From: Pseudorhodobacter aquimaris | GTDB taxonomy: Bacteria > Pseudomonadota > Alphaproteobacteria > Rhodobacterales > Rhodobacteraceae | Assembly: GCF_001202025.1 (NCBI RefSeq) | Contig: NZ_LGHS01000010.1 | Coordinates: 37,395-101,394, forward strand | Direction: 5' to 3' | Length of the DNA stretch: 64,000 bases | Shown here: positions 16,716-25,104 of the stretch, piece after piece | Layout: each line of letters starts with the position of its first letter | How positions within the stretch are numbered: position 1 is the first letter of the stretch | Notes under the pieces: generated by a model | Database searches by the model: none | What the model was told of the DNA's origin: nothing | The model's input: only the letters and a program-made list of their open reading frames with translations | Program-made: the position numbers and the translations under genes

Positions 16716-16928
16716 TCAGTCCTGCCAAAACGCCTTGTTACCCTCATCCTTGGCTGTGGATGCAGACAGGCCGATGTCCTTGAGCATGTGACCCTCAAGG
16801 CGCGTGAGGGCGCGACGGCTGCGCTGGCGTTGTGCCAGTTTCAAAACGGTGCCGACCCAAGCAAAAACCACGGCTGCAACGCTTTGGTGCGGCTGGCCCG
16901 TGTGAATCGTCTGGTTTTGATAAGCCAT
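16716..16928 (-). CDS. DUF1127 domain small protein
   Basis: Small protein of 70 residues. The C-terminal half is a DUF1127 domain (LTRLEGHMLKDIGLS, then EGNKAFWQD), preceded by a basic stretch (QRQRSRRAL) and a hydrophobic segment. I chose ATG 16928 because GAGGT lies about 6 bases upstream; ATG 16940 has none. Arginine-rich DUF1127 proteins affect RNA turnover and nutrient responses in Rhodobacter and Agrobacterium. It is divergent from a MocR regulator, with direct repeats between them, so it may be a MocR target. Confidence 0.85.
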   Translation of the reverse strand: MAYQNQTIHTGQPHQSVAAVVFAWVGTVLKLAQRQRSRRALTRLEGHMLKDIGLSASTAKDEGNKAFWQD

Positions 16929-16949
16929 GGCAGACCTCATGATTTGTAA

Positions 16950-16982
16950 TGGTACAATCCGAATTGACTGGATGGGTACAAT
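16950..16982. promoter_or_regulatory. Direct repeats between DUF1127 gene and MocR regulator
   Basis: GGTACAAT occurs at 16951-16958 and again at 16975-16982, 24 bases apart in the same orientation, within the 90-base divergent intergenic region. Each copy contains a TACAAT hexamer that could act as a plus-strand -10 box. MocR/GabR regulators bind direct repeats, so these are candidate operators for autoregulation and for control of the DUF1127 gene. Confidence 0.55.
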
Positions 16983-17018
16983 GTCGCAGAATGTGCCAAA
17001 TTATGCCAGAGGAACATT

Positions 17019-18422
17019 GTGACCAATACAACATGGCTGCCCGATTTGACACAATTCCCCGGCCCCAAATATCTGGCGCTGGTTCGTGCGCTTCGGGATG
17101 CGATCCGCGCAGGCAGCTTGTCACCCGACAGCCAGCTGCCCACTGTGCGCGAATTGGCGTGGCAGTTGCAGATCACGCCTGGCACAGTGTCGCGGGCCTA
17201 CCAGCTTGCCACGCAAGAGGGGCTTTTGGCAGCGACCGTAGGGCGCGGCACCTTTGTCGCCTCCGCCACGCCACGTTTTGGTCCGACTCAAAGCTTTTAT
17301 GTGGAACGCGACCCGGCCCATCTGGCGGGGCGCATCGATATGCGATCGCCCAAGATGCCGGATGTCGGGCAGGCTGCCGCTTTTGAGGCCAGCTTTGCGG
17401 GCGGCGCGGCAGAGATGATGCGCGACTGGCTGGATTACCCCAGCACTTACACCGAGGGGCGTTTGCGTGAGGCGCTCGTCCATTGGTTTGACGGCCGGAT
17501 ACTAGGCGATGTCACTGCGGATGATATCGCACTTTGCTATGGCGGGCAAAATGCGGTCAACCTGATTTTCCAGTGCTGTTTGCGGGGGGATCGCCCGATG
17601 GTCCTGATTGAGGATCTGGCCTATGCGGGGTTTCGCCATGCCGCACGCCTGTCGCGCGCCGAGGTGCAGGCGCTGGAGGGCGATGCCGAAGGTCTGCGCC
17701 CGGATATGCTGGAGGCGGCCTGCCGGCGCCACAGCCCACAGATCCTTTGCCTGACCCCCGAGGCACAAAACCCGACGACGACCCGCATGACCGAAAGCCG
17801 ACGGCGCGAGATTGCCGATATTGCCCGCGCCTATGAGGTGCAGATCCTTGAGGATGACTGCTATGCCATCGCCAAAAGCGATATTCCCTCTTTTCGTGCA
17901 CTTACCCCGGAACGGACCTGGCATGTGGGCAGCTTTTCCAAGAGCATTTCGGCGGCGCTGCGACTTGGCTATATCGTTTGTCCCAGCGGGATGGGGCGGG
18001 CTGGGCGGCTGACGGCACAGCACAGCTTCATCGGGCTTGCGCGACCGGTGTCGGATTTATGTCTGGCCCTTTTGACCAACGGGATGGCGGCGGATTTGCG
18101 CGCCAAGGTGCAGGACGGTTTTTCCGAGCGGGTGGAGGCGGTTGTCAATGTCTTGGGCGGCTATGATCTGGCGTGGCAGGCGGGGCTGCCTTTTGTGTGG
18201 TTGCGCCTGCCGTCGGGGTGGCGTGCCTCAACCTTTGCGCGCATGGCCGAGGCCGAGGGCGTTTTGCTGCGTTCAGCGGATGAGTTTGCGCTGGTCCACG
18301 GGCGCGCGCCCAATGCGGTGCGTATGGCCATTCCCGGCACCCACAGCAGCACCCAGATAGAGCAGGCCTGTCGCCGTCTTGCCCGCCTTCTGGACAGCCC
18401 CCCGGCCGAGCTTTCGATCTGA
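17019..18422 (+). CDS. MocR/GabR family transcriptional regulator (GntR wHTH plus aminotransferase domain)
   Basis: PLP-binding transcription factor of 467 residues. Residues about 10-80 are a GntR-type winged helix (LPTVRELAWQLQITPGTVSRAY, EGLLAATVGRGTFV). The rest is a fold-type I aminotransferase-like domain: CYGGQNAVNLIF, LTPEAQNPTTTRM, ILEDDCYAI and the PLP lysine in GSFSKSISAALRLGYIV. It starts at GTG 17019 with AGAGGA about 6 bases upstream. Relatives sense GABA, taurine, pyridoxal phosphate or related amines. The polyamine-type transporter at 18.9-21.6 kb on the same strand could be a target, but I see no matching repeat before it. Confidence 0.93.
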   Translation: MTNTTWLPDLTQFPGPKYLALVRALRDAIRAGSLSPDSQLPTVRELAWQLQITPGTVSRAYQLATQEGLLAATVGRGTFVASATPRFGPTQSFYVERDPAHLAGRIDMRSPKMPDVGQAAAFEASFAGGAAEMMRDWLDYPSTYTEGRLREALVHWFDGRILGDVTADDIALCYGGQNAVNLIFQCCLRGDRPMVLIEDLAYAGFRHAARLSRAEVQALEGDAEGLRPDMLEAACRRHSPQILCLTPEAQNPTTTRMTESRRREIADIARAYEVQILEDDCYAIAKSDIPSFRALTPERTWHVGSFSKSISAALRLGYIVCPSGMGRAGRLTAQHSFIGLARPVSDLCLALLTNGMAADLRAKVQDGFSERVEAVVNVLGGYDLAWQAGLPFVWLRLPSGWRASTFARMAEAEGVLLRSADEFALVHGRAPNAVRMAIPGTHSSTQIEQACRRLARLLDSPPAELSI

Positions 18423-18531
18423 CTGTGGCATTCCGGACTCGGCCGGCTGCAATTGCCCGGGGCGGCTTGACCCCTGCGGTGCATATGCCATCCTGTAGCC
18501 AACGAAGCCGTTTATAAAAAGAGACCCGAAA

Positions 18532-18792
18532 ATGGGACATCAAACCAGCTTTCACGCCCCCAATGGGGGTGCAGATTTCCTTGGCTATCGCAAGGCGCGC
18601 AATGGTAGCACGGAAATCGTCTATGATGACGGTGCAAACCGCCGGATTATCTGGCGTGTCGAGGGTACGCAGGTGAATGAGGCACAGCTTGCCGAGGCGC
18701 TGCGCAACGCGGTTGGTGCGATAAAGGTTGTGCCTGCTTTGCTGACTGAGGTCGGTAAACGCGCCATTGCCCTTGAGAGGGTGGGCGCCTGA
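18532..18792 (+). CDS. Small hypothetical protein
   Basis: An 86-residue frame that I do not recognise. It is soluble, begins with MGHQTSFHAPNGGADFLGY, and ends in a helical segment (EAQLAEALRNAVGAIKVVPALL). It has no signal peptide, cysteines or obvious catalytic motif. A weak ribosome site (AGAG) precedes ATG 18532. It lies between the MocR gene and the ABC permease on the same strand with a 70-base gap downstream. No competing gene covers this stretch, so it is probably real. Confidence 0.55.
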   Translation: MGHQTSFHAPNGGADFLGYRKARNGSTEIVYDDGANRRIIWRVEGTQVNEAQLAEALRNAVGAIKVVPALLTEVGKRAIALERVGA

Positions 18793-18862
18793 AACTCGGC
18801 CCTTCCCACGGCGTAAAACCTGTGCCACAAATTATGTGATGCAACAGGGTCGGGGTAGGATG

Positions 18863-19753
18863 ATGGGCACAAAATCGCGGTGGGCCAGACTGCGCCGGAC
18901 AGAGGCGGCAAACGGGCTGTTGATGATCAGCCCAACAGCGCTTTATGCCATCTTGATGTTGGCCGCCCCCTTGGGTGCGATCTTTCTCTATAGCTTCCTG
19001 ACAGATGGTTATCTGGAGATCATTCGCGATTTCACTTTTGCGAATTATATCGAGGCCTGGACGAACGAGCTTTACCGCACAGTGATGGTCCGCTCTTTGG
19101 GGGTGTCGATGGTGGTGACGGCCGTTACGGTTTTGCTCGCCTTTCCTATCGCTTATTTCGTCAGCTTTCACGTCAGCCCCTCACGCAAATCGCTTTGGCT
19201 GTTTTTGATCACGATCCCCTTTTGGACCAGTTATCTGATCCGGGTGTTCCTGTGGAAGGTGATTTTGGGCTATAACGGGGTGGTCAACTCTGGCCTGCTT
19301 GGCATCGGTTTGATCGACGAGCCGCTGACATTTATCCTTTATAACGTCAATTCGGTGGTGATCACGCTGGCCCATGCCTATGCGCCCTTTGCGATCTTGC
19401 CGATCTTTGTGTCGCTGGAAAAGATTGACCGCAGCCTGCTGGAGGCGGGGCAGGATTTGGGCGAAAGCCGGTTCATGACCTTTTTGCGCGTCACCCTGCC
19501 GCTGGCCATGCCCGGTGTGATTGCCAGCGTTCTGATCGTCTTCATCCCGACCATCGGTGATTACGTCACCCCGCAGCTTGTCGGCGGACCAGAGGGGCGG
19601 ATGGTCGCGAACCTGATCCAGTTGCAATACCTCAAGCTGGATAACTATCCGCTGGGGTCGGCGATCGCGGTTTCGGCCATGGCGATTGTGACCGTGGTCA
19701 GCTTGATCTTTGTCGGTTTGAACCGGCGCTATTTGAAAGGGCGCAAGGCATGA
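18863..19753 (+). CDS. Polyamine-type ABC transporter permease (PotB-like)
   Basis: First permease of a PotABC-like importer, about 296 residues with six helices. The binding-protein-dependent transport loop is EAGQDLGESRFMTFLRVTLPLAMPG (family EAA...G...I.LP), where the ATPase docks. YLIRVFLWKVILGYNGVVN is typical of PotB/PotH. I chose ATG 18863 (GGGG 7 bases upstream); ATG 18860 or 18839 are possible. It overlaps the next permease by ATGA. Substrate could be putrescine, spermidine or another cation; no binding protein is nearby to help. Confidence 0.88.
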   Translation: MGTKSRWARLRRTEAANGLLMISPTALYAILMLAAPLGAIFLYSFLTDGYLEIIRDFTFANYIEAWTNELYRTVMVRSLGVSMVVTAVTVLLAFPIAYFVSFHVSPSRKSLWLFLITIPFWTSYLIRVFLWKVILGYNGVVNSGLLGIGLIDEPLTFILYNVNSVVITLAHAYAPFAILPIFVSLEKIDRSLLEAGQDLGESRFMTFLRVTLPLAMPGVIASVLIVFIPTIGDYVTPQLVGGPEGRMVANLIQLQYLKLDNYPLGSAIAVSAMAIVTVVSLIFVGLNRRYLKGRKA

Positions 19754-20556
19754 AGGGCGGTTGGTTCAAGGTTTATGCGATCGGCTATTTGCTGTTTCTC
19801 TATGCGCCGATTATTTTGCTGCCGATGTTTGCGTTCAATGACGCGACCATCATCGCCTTTCCGCTTCAAGGGTTTTCCACCCGCTGGTTCAGCGCCATGC
19901 TGGAAGAGCCTGCCTTGCGGATCGCGCTGAAAAACTCGCTGTTCATTGCGGTGACGACTTCGGTACTGGCGACGGCCTTGGGGGTATTTGCGGCCCGCGC
20001 CTCGACCCGCTACCGCTTTCCGATGAAAGCGGGGCTGATGGGGTTGATCATGCTGCCCTTGGTGCTGCCCGAGATCATCGTGGCGGTATCGCTTTTGGTG
20101 GTGCTGCTGGGATTGGGCGTGAACCTTTCGCTTTGGACGGTGATCTTGGGGCATGTGCTGATTTGCACACCCTTTACGATTGCGATCCTGTCCTCGGCGT
20201 TCCAGGCGTTGGATCAAAGCCTGGAAGAGGCCGCCTATGACCTTGGTGAAACCGCAGCCAGCACCTTTCGGCTGATCATCCTGCCGCTTGTGATGCCGGG
20301 GATTATTTCCTCGCTGCTGATTTCCTTTACGATCAGTCTGGATGAGTTCATCATCGCCTTCTTCCTTGCCGGGACAGAGCCGACCTTGCCGGTCTATATC
20401 TTCTCGCAGTTCCGTTTCCCGCTGGCGGTGCCGGTGATCATGGCGCTGGGGACGGTGCTTGTCTGTCTGTCGATTGTTTTGCTTGCCATTGCTGAATACT
20501 TCCGCCGCCGCGGCATCGCGAAATCGGGCGGAAAAGATACCGGAGGCTTCCTGTGA
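19750..20556 (+). CDS. Polyamine-type ABC transporter permease (PotC-like)
   Basis: Second permease of the importer, 268 residues, six helices. It shows the PotC-like N-terminus (YLLFLYAPIILLPMFAFND), the EEAAYDLGETAASTFRLIILPLVMPG coupling loop and ISLDEFIIAFFLAG in the last third. Both ends overlap neighbours (ATGA at the start, GTGA at the end), so permeases and ATPase are translationally coupled. Confidence 0.9.
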   Translation: MKGGWFKVYAIGYLLFLYAPIILLPMFAFNDATIIAFPLQGFSTRWFSAMLEEPALRIALKNSLFIAVTTSVLATALGVFAARASTRYRFPMKAGLMGLIMLPLVLPEIIVAVSLLVVLLGLGVNLSLWTVILGHVLICTPFTIAILSSAFQALDQSLEEAAYDLGETAASTFRLIILPLVMPGIISSLLISFTISLDEFIIAFFLAGTEPTLPVYIFSQFRFPLAVPVIMALGTVLVCLSIVLLAIAEYFRRRGIAKSGGKDTGGFL

Positions 20557-21647
20557 CCGAGAAACCAACCATGATCGCGTTTCAGGACGTGCATAAGTAT
20601 TACAGCGATTACCATGCCTTGCGCGGTATCACCGCGACGATCAAAGCGGGGGAGTTCTTTTCGCTACTGGGGCCGTCGGGCTGTGGCAAGACCACGCTGT
20701 TGCGTACAATCGCGGGGTTTGAGGGGATTTCCGCGGGCGCTGTGATGATCGACGGCAAGAATATGGCGGGGGTGCCTGCGAACCAGCGGCCGACGAATAT
20801 GGTGTTCCAGTCCTATGCAATTTTTCCCCATTTGACGGTGGGGGAAAACGTGGGCTTTGGTCTGCGCCGTGCGGGGCTGGCCAAGGCCGAACTGGCAGCA
20901 AAGGTCGATGAGGCGCTGGCGATGGTGGGCCTCAAGGGCTACGGCGCGCGGGCGGCGCATGCGCTTTCGGGCGGGCAGCGGCAGCGTGTCGCCTTGGCGC
21001 GGGCCTTGATCTTGAAACCAAAGGTTTTGCTGTTGGATGAGCCCCTGTCGGCGCTGGACAAAAAGATGCGCGAACAAATGCAGGTGGAATTGATCCGCCT
21101 ACAACGACAGGTGGGTATTACGTTCATTCTGGTCACCCATGATCAGGAAGAGGCGCTGGTGATGTCGGACCGGATCGCCGTGATGTTTGAGGGGGAGATC
21201 GCGCAGCTTGCCGATCCCGAAACCCTTTATCGCCGCCCCAATTCGCGGCGTGTAGCCGAATTTATCGGCACGATGAACTTCCTTCCCGCGCAGGTGATCA
21301 GCGAGGCAGGCGGCAAGATCGAGGTGGAGGCCAAAGGCTTTGGTCGTGCCACATTGGATGCCGAACAAGCCCCCGGCGCAAGTTCGGGTGAAGGGCCTGC
21401 TGTGGGGTTCCGCCCCGAGACCCTGACCATCCTCTTTGAGGGGCAGACCGCCACCGACCGCGAGACCACAGCCACAATTGAAGAGGTCGTCTATTTCGGG
21501 GATATGACCTATTACGATGTGCGGCTGGAGGGGACCGATAAGGCGGTGCGGATTTCGATGCGCAATGTGTTCGGTCGGCCGGTATTGGATATCGGTGCGC
21601 GGACGCGGGTGGCGTGGTCCCCGGGCGCGCTGGTTCTGTTCCGCTAA
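20553..21647 (+). CDS. Polyamine-type ABC transporter ATPase (PotA-like)
   Basis: Nucleotide-binding subunit, 364 residues, starting at GTG 20553 inside the permease stop. It has Walker A GPSGCGKTTLL, Q-loop NMVFQSYAIFPHLT, signature LSGGQRQRVALARAL, Walker B VLLLDEPLSALD and switch His in VTHDQEE. The C-terminal third is a TOBE regulatory domain (VGFRPETLTIL; VEEVVYFGDMTYYDVRL) as in PotA/CysA-type ATPases. Its last codon overlaps the convergent TetR gene by four bases. Confidence 0.92.
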   Translation: MTEKPTMIAFQDVHKYYSDYHALRGITATIKAGEFFSLLGPSGCGKTTLLRTIAGFEGISAGAVMIDGKNMAGVPANQRPTNMVFQSYAIFPHLTVGENVGFGLRRAGLAKAELAAKVDEALAMVGLKGYGARAAHALSGGQRQRVALARALILKPKVLLLDEPLSALDKKMREQMQVELIRLQRQVGITFILVTHDQEEALVMSDRIAVMFEGEIAQLADPETLYRRPNSRRVAEFIGTMNFLPAQVISEAGGKIEVEAKGFGRATLDAEQAPGASSGEGPAVGFRPETLTILFEGQTATDRETTATIEEVVYFGDMTYYDVRLEGTDKAVRISMRNVFGRPVLDIGARTRVAWSPGALVLFR

Positions 21648-22261
21648 CTATCGGGGGGCAAAAGCCCCAACCCGCGCAGGTAAATCCCGATGCCCGCCTC
21701 CAGCATATCCTCGGGCGGGTAGGGGCTTTGGGCGCCCGGCGCCCCGCGGGCAAAGAGTTCCACCACACCGTGGCTAAGCGCCCAGATATGCGCCGAGACC
21801 ATCGATACAGGCGGGCGCTTCTCCTTGGGGAGTTGATGCGACAACTGACGCGCGGCGGCTTCCTGAACGGCCCAGGCCTTGGCGGCAACCGTGGCCAGCT
21901 CGGGGTGGGCGTTCAGCGTCAGCCCGCTTTCGAACATCGCCTGATAATGGCCGGGATATTTGCGCGCAAAGGCAAGATAGGCGCGGCCCGTTGCCTCAAA
22001 GGCCGCCAGGGCGCTGGGGCGGCCGTTGTCATAGGCAAACTCCATCAGGGCGGCGAATATCTCATAGCCTTGGCGCGCAGCCTCGGCGATAAGATCATCG
22101 CGGCCGGCAAAATGGCGGTAAACGGCGGCTGGGGTGACGCCTGCGCGTTTCGCCGCCTCTGACAGCGTAAATCCTTGCGGGCCTTTCTCGGTGATCAGCG
22201 CCAACGCCGCCTCGACCAAGGCCTGTCGCAGATTGCCGTGATGATAGCCGCGCTTAGACAT
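21644..22261 (-). CDS. TetR/AcrR family transcriptional regulator
   Basis: Repressor-type DNA-binding protein, 205 residues. The N-terminal helix-turn-helix runs from [17 protein letters not shown] to [31 protein letters not shown]. The C-terminal ligand domain ([39 protein letters not shown]) resembles the WHG-type TetR C-terminal family. ATG 22261 lies just inside the end of ppk2 (overlap of eight bases), so it is probably translated with ppk2. TTG 22264 is an alternative start. Its target is unknown. Confidence 0.88.
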   Translation of the reverse strand: MSKRGYHHGNLRQALVEAALALITEKGPQGFTLSEAAKRAGVTPAAVYRHFAGRDDLIAEAARQGYEIFAALMEFAYDNGRPSALAAFEATGRAYLAFARKYPGHYQAMFESGLTLNAHPELATVAAKAWAVQEAAARQLSHQLPKEKRPPVSMVSAHIWALSHGVVELFARGAPGAQSPYPPEDMLEAGIGIYLRGLGLLPPDS

Positions 22262-23123
22262 CAAGCATGGCGGGTGTGCCGCAAATCTGGGGGTCGGGCG
22301 TGCCGATCAGATCAAGGTCTTTTCCCTCATAATCCACGGCATGCAGCAAGGTCTGGATCGCCGCAATCCGCGCGCGCTTCTTGTCGTCGGACCGGATCAC
22401 CGTCCAAGGAGCATGGTCGGTGTGGCTACGGGCCAACGTCTCACTAATTGCGGCGGAATAGGCATCCCATTTGCGCAGACCCTCGACATCCACCCATGAA
22501 AGTTTCCATTGCTTTAGCGGATCATTTTCCCGCGCCAGAAACCGGCGAAGCTGCTCTGCCTGCCCGACATTGAGCCAGATTTTGACCAGCACAATACCTT
22601 CTTCCACCAGCATTTCCTCAAAACTTGGAAGCTGGGCAAAGAAATGCTCGCGTTGTTTATCGGTACAAAAGCCAAAGACATGCTCTACCACGCCGCGATT
22701 GTACCAAGAGCGGTCAAACATCATCATCTCACCGGCGGCGGGCATCCAGTCGACATAACGCTGGAAATACCATTGCGTCGCCTCCCGGTCCGAGGGTTTG
22801 GATAGCGCCACAACCGAGGCCATGCGCGGGTTGAGGTTTTCACGCGTCACATCAATCGTGCCGCCCTTGCCTGCCGCATCGCGCCCCTCGTAGACCACGA
22901 CCACACGTTTTCCACTGGTCTTGATGCTTGCCTGCATCCGTACCAACTGGCGTTGCAATCTCTCCATTTCGCGGGCGTAGGCCTTGCGCTTCAATTCACG
23001 CGGATAGGGATATGAGGCCGCCAGAATATCGTCCTTATCCGCCTTTTCAATAGCTTTGCGAATATCTTTCGGGGCCTCCTCGGCCAGAAACTTGCTGATT
23101 GCGCCGTCGAAAGGCAGATCCAT
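22254..23123 (-). CDS. ppk2: Polyphosphate kinase 2 (PPK2)
   Basis: Transfers phosphate between polyphosphate and nucleotides (usually making GTP or ATP from NDP), 289 residues, single PPK2 domain. Walker A-like [16 protein letters not shown] lies near residues 75-90, Walker [13 protein letters not shown] near 136-147, and the lid has [16 protein letters not shown]. The one-domain length fits PPK2 class I rather than two-domain class II. Ribosome site GGAG precedes ATG 23123. The tetR gene overlaps its 3' end, an operon that may let the regulator respond to phosphate or energy state; that link is inference. Confidence 0.93.
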   Translation of the reverse strand: MDLPFDGAISKFLAEEAPKDIRKAIEKADKDDILAASYPYPRELKRKAYAREMERLQRQLVRMQASIKTSGKRVVVVYEGRDAAGKGGTIDVTRENLNPRMASVVALSKPSDREATQWYFQRYVDWMPAAGEMMMFDRSWYNRGVVEHVFGFCTDKQREHFFAQLPSFEEMLVEEGIVLVKIWLNVGQAEQLRRFLARENDPLKQWKLSWVDVEGLRKWDAYSAAISETLARSHTDHAPWTVIRSDDKKRARIAAIQTLLHAVDYEGKDLDLIGTPDPQICGTPAMLDV

Positions 23124-23181
23124 TGCAGGGGCTCCATGCGGGTTAGGTAAGCTGGGCTGCGCTGATCAACGCAACCAGAGG

Positions 23182-24099
23182 CTACTTGCCAATTTCACTT
23201 ATATCATAAGGCGTTGACTGGTATATCTCGTTGATCCAGTTGCCATACAAAAGGTGGGCATGGCTGCGCCAGCGGTTCAGGGGCTTCATCGCCGGATTGT
23301 CGTTGGGGTAATAGTTTATAGGCACGTTGATCGGTGTGCCATTGGCAATGTCACGGTCATATTCCTGTTTCAGCGTGTCGCTGTCATATTCAAAATGGTT
23401 GAAAATATAAAGCGCGCGATGGCCCGGATCCTCAACCAGACATGGGCCGGATTGATCCGATCCCAAAAGGGTGCGCAGACCGGGGGCGGCGTCAATCTCG
23501 GCCTGGCGCATTTCAGTCCAGCGTGAAACCGGGATCACGCAATCATCCGAAAAACCGCGCAAGAAAGGTGAGGTCGGATCAAGATTGCTGTGACGGAAGC
23601 AGCCAAAGGCCTTGGCGGGCAGGATGTGCTTTTTCACACCGTGAAAATGGTTGATCATCGCCATCCCCCCCCAGCAAACGCCAAAGGTGGAATGCACATT
23701 GGTCTGGGTCCAGTCCATAACCTCGCGCAGCTCATCCCAATAGGTGACCTCGTCGAAGGGAAGGTGTTCAATGGGGGCACCGGTAATGATAAGGCCGTCG
23801 TATTTCTCGTCTCGGACCTCCTCAAAGGGGCGATAAAATGCCTCCATATGTTCGGCAGCGGTGTTTTTGGCCTGATGTTCGGACATACGGATCAGGTGCA
23901 GGTCGATCTGCAACGGCGTGGCCCCGATCAGCCGCGCAAACTGGTTCTCGGTCTGGATCTTTTTCGGCATCAGGTTCAGAAGCGCGATGCGCAGCGGGCG
24001 GATATCCTGACTTTGCGCACGATCAGGGGAAATCACCATGACGCCTTCTTTGGTCAAGACATCAAAGGCAGGGAGATCTTGGGGCAGGGTGATGGGCAT
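23182..24099 (-). CDS. metA: Homoserine O-acyltransferase MetA, predicted acetyl-CoA type
   Basis: First committed step of methionine synthesis by activating homoserine, 305 residues. The class I glutamine-amidotransferase-like fold keeps Cys142 (FGVCWGGMA), His235 and Glu237 (FNHFEYD), in the same numbering as E. coli and Bacillus MetA. Residue 111 is Glu ([10 protein letters not shown]); published work on MetA links Glu111 to acetyl-CoA and Gly111 to succinyl-CoA use. I therefore predict homoserine O-acetyltransferase activity despite the frequent succinyltransferase label. Ribosome site GGAGCG about 8 bases from ATG 24099. The upstream gene is an unknown P-loop protein 18 bases away. Confidence 0.95.
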   Translation of the reverse strand: MPITLPQDLPAFDVLTKEGVMVISPDRAQSQDIRPLRIALLNLMPKKIQTENQFARLIGATPLQIDLHLIRMSEHQAKNTAAEHMEAFYRPFEEVRDEKYDGLIITGAPIEHLPFDEVTYWDELREVMDWTQTNVHSTFGVCWGGMAMINHFHGVKKHILPAKAFGCFRHSNLDPTSPFLRGFSDDCVIPVSRWTEMRQAEIDAAPGLRTLLGSDQSGPCLVEDPGHRALYIFNHFEYDSDTLKQEYDRDIANGTPINVPINYYPNDNPAMKPLNRWRSHAHLLYGNWINEIYQSTPYDISEIGK

Positions 24100-24117
24100 A
24101 TGGAACGCTCCGGTGAT

Positions 24118-24981
24118 TCAGGTCGTTTTGCGGTCAAGGGCGGTGGCGATCAGCGCATCGAAATCAGCGGCGGATCTAACCGAGGCCACCTCATCCGCTG
24201 TAACGGTGATACCCCAATCCGCCATCGCGCGGTAGCGGGGGCGGCGGTGATCAAGCAGACGTGCAAAGCCGTAACGCAAAAAAGCGTCAGGATTTACGCG
24301 GTCCTCGGCCAGGTTTTGCTCGGCCAGATGATCGTGCCAGACCCGCAACAGGAAATCTGGTTGATAATACATCGGCTTTGGCGCGCGGTCAAAACGTGCG
24401 ATCAGCGCGTCGCGATGCGCATCCGTCCCCTCGATCCAGACCAAAAGAAGGTTGCGCGACAGGACCTTAAGGATAGGGTCGTCGGGATTTGCCGGATCGA
24501 CAACCTCGCAGATGGACCCGCCGCTGTCACAAACGAAATTATTATAACCGTAAAGATCACGGGCGCGGTGGATGAAACGCTCTGTGTCCAGCAGTGCCGC
24601 TTTTTCGGCCTCTTGGTGTTGCCGCTGGCGGAGACAATATTCGTCAAACTTCACGCCACCAAGTGCGGGGTCGCCCGGCTTGCCCAGATAGGTCGACAAG
24701 GGGGCAAGGTTTTCAAAGCTGATGTTTGAAAGGATATGGATGCTGTCCGACAGCAACAGCTCACGCAGCAGCGGGACATCCATCGCGGCACGTTTGAGGT
24801 TGTCGGCGATATATTCCCCCATGTATCGGGTGCCGATCCGGTAATCGACCGAATAGTGGAACCAGCCGGCCTCGTCACGCAACATGTTGGAAAGATAGGT
24901 TTTTCCAAGGCCCGACATGCCAAAAAGAAGCACCTTCTTGGCGCTGTCCTGCATCCAGTCTTGTGACGATTGATAGATCAT
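24118..24981 (-). CDS. P-loop ATPase of unknown function
   Basis: Soluble 287-residue protein with a clear Walker A at residues 21-28 (GMSGLGKT) near the N-terminus, followed by a kinase-like core. Other visible blocks are NNFVCDSGGSICEVVDP, a possible Walker B LLLVWIEGTDAHRD and a C-terminal segment ADWGITVTADEV. I do not recognise a named family; it looks like a nucleoside/dephospho-CoA-kinase-like P-loop fold. It has a strong ribosome site (GGAGG) and lies 18 bases upstream of metA on the same strand, so the two are likely co-transcribed. No function should be assigned beyond probable nucleotide binding. Confidence 0.75.
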   Translation of the reverse strand: MIYQSSQDWMQDSAKKVLLFGMSGLGKTYLSNMLRDEAGWFHYSVDYRIGTRYMGEYIADNLKRAAMDVPLLRELLLSDSIHILSNISFENLAPLSTYLGKPGDPALGGVKFDEYCLRQRQHQEAEKAALLDTERFIHRARDLYGYNNFVCDSGGSICEVVDPANPDDPILKVLSRNLLLVWIEGTDAHRDALIARFDRAPKPMYYQPDFLLRVWHDHLAEQNLAEDRVNPDAFLRYGFARLLDHRRPRYRAMADWGITVTADEVASVRSAADFDALIATALDRKTT

Positions 24982-25104
24982 CCGAGCCTCCGAAATATAT
25001 CTTGCGGGGATGTGATAGCGCGGGGCGTGACGAAGTTCACGCGAAAACTGTGTGTTGCCGAAATGTGGCTTGGCAGCGCTGCTATGGGGACCTAATCTCG
25101 CGCG

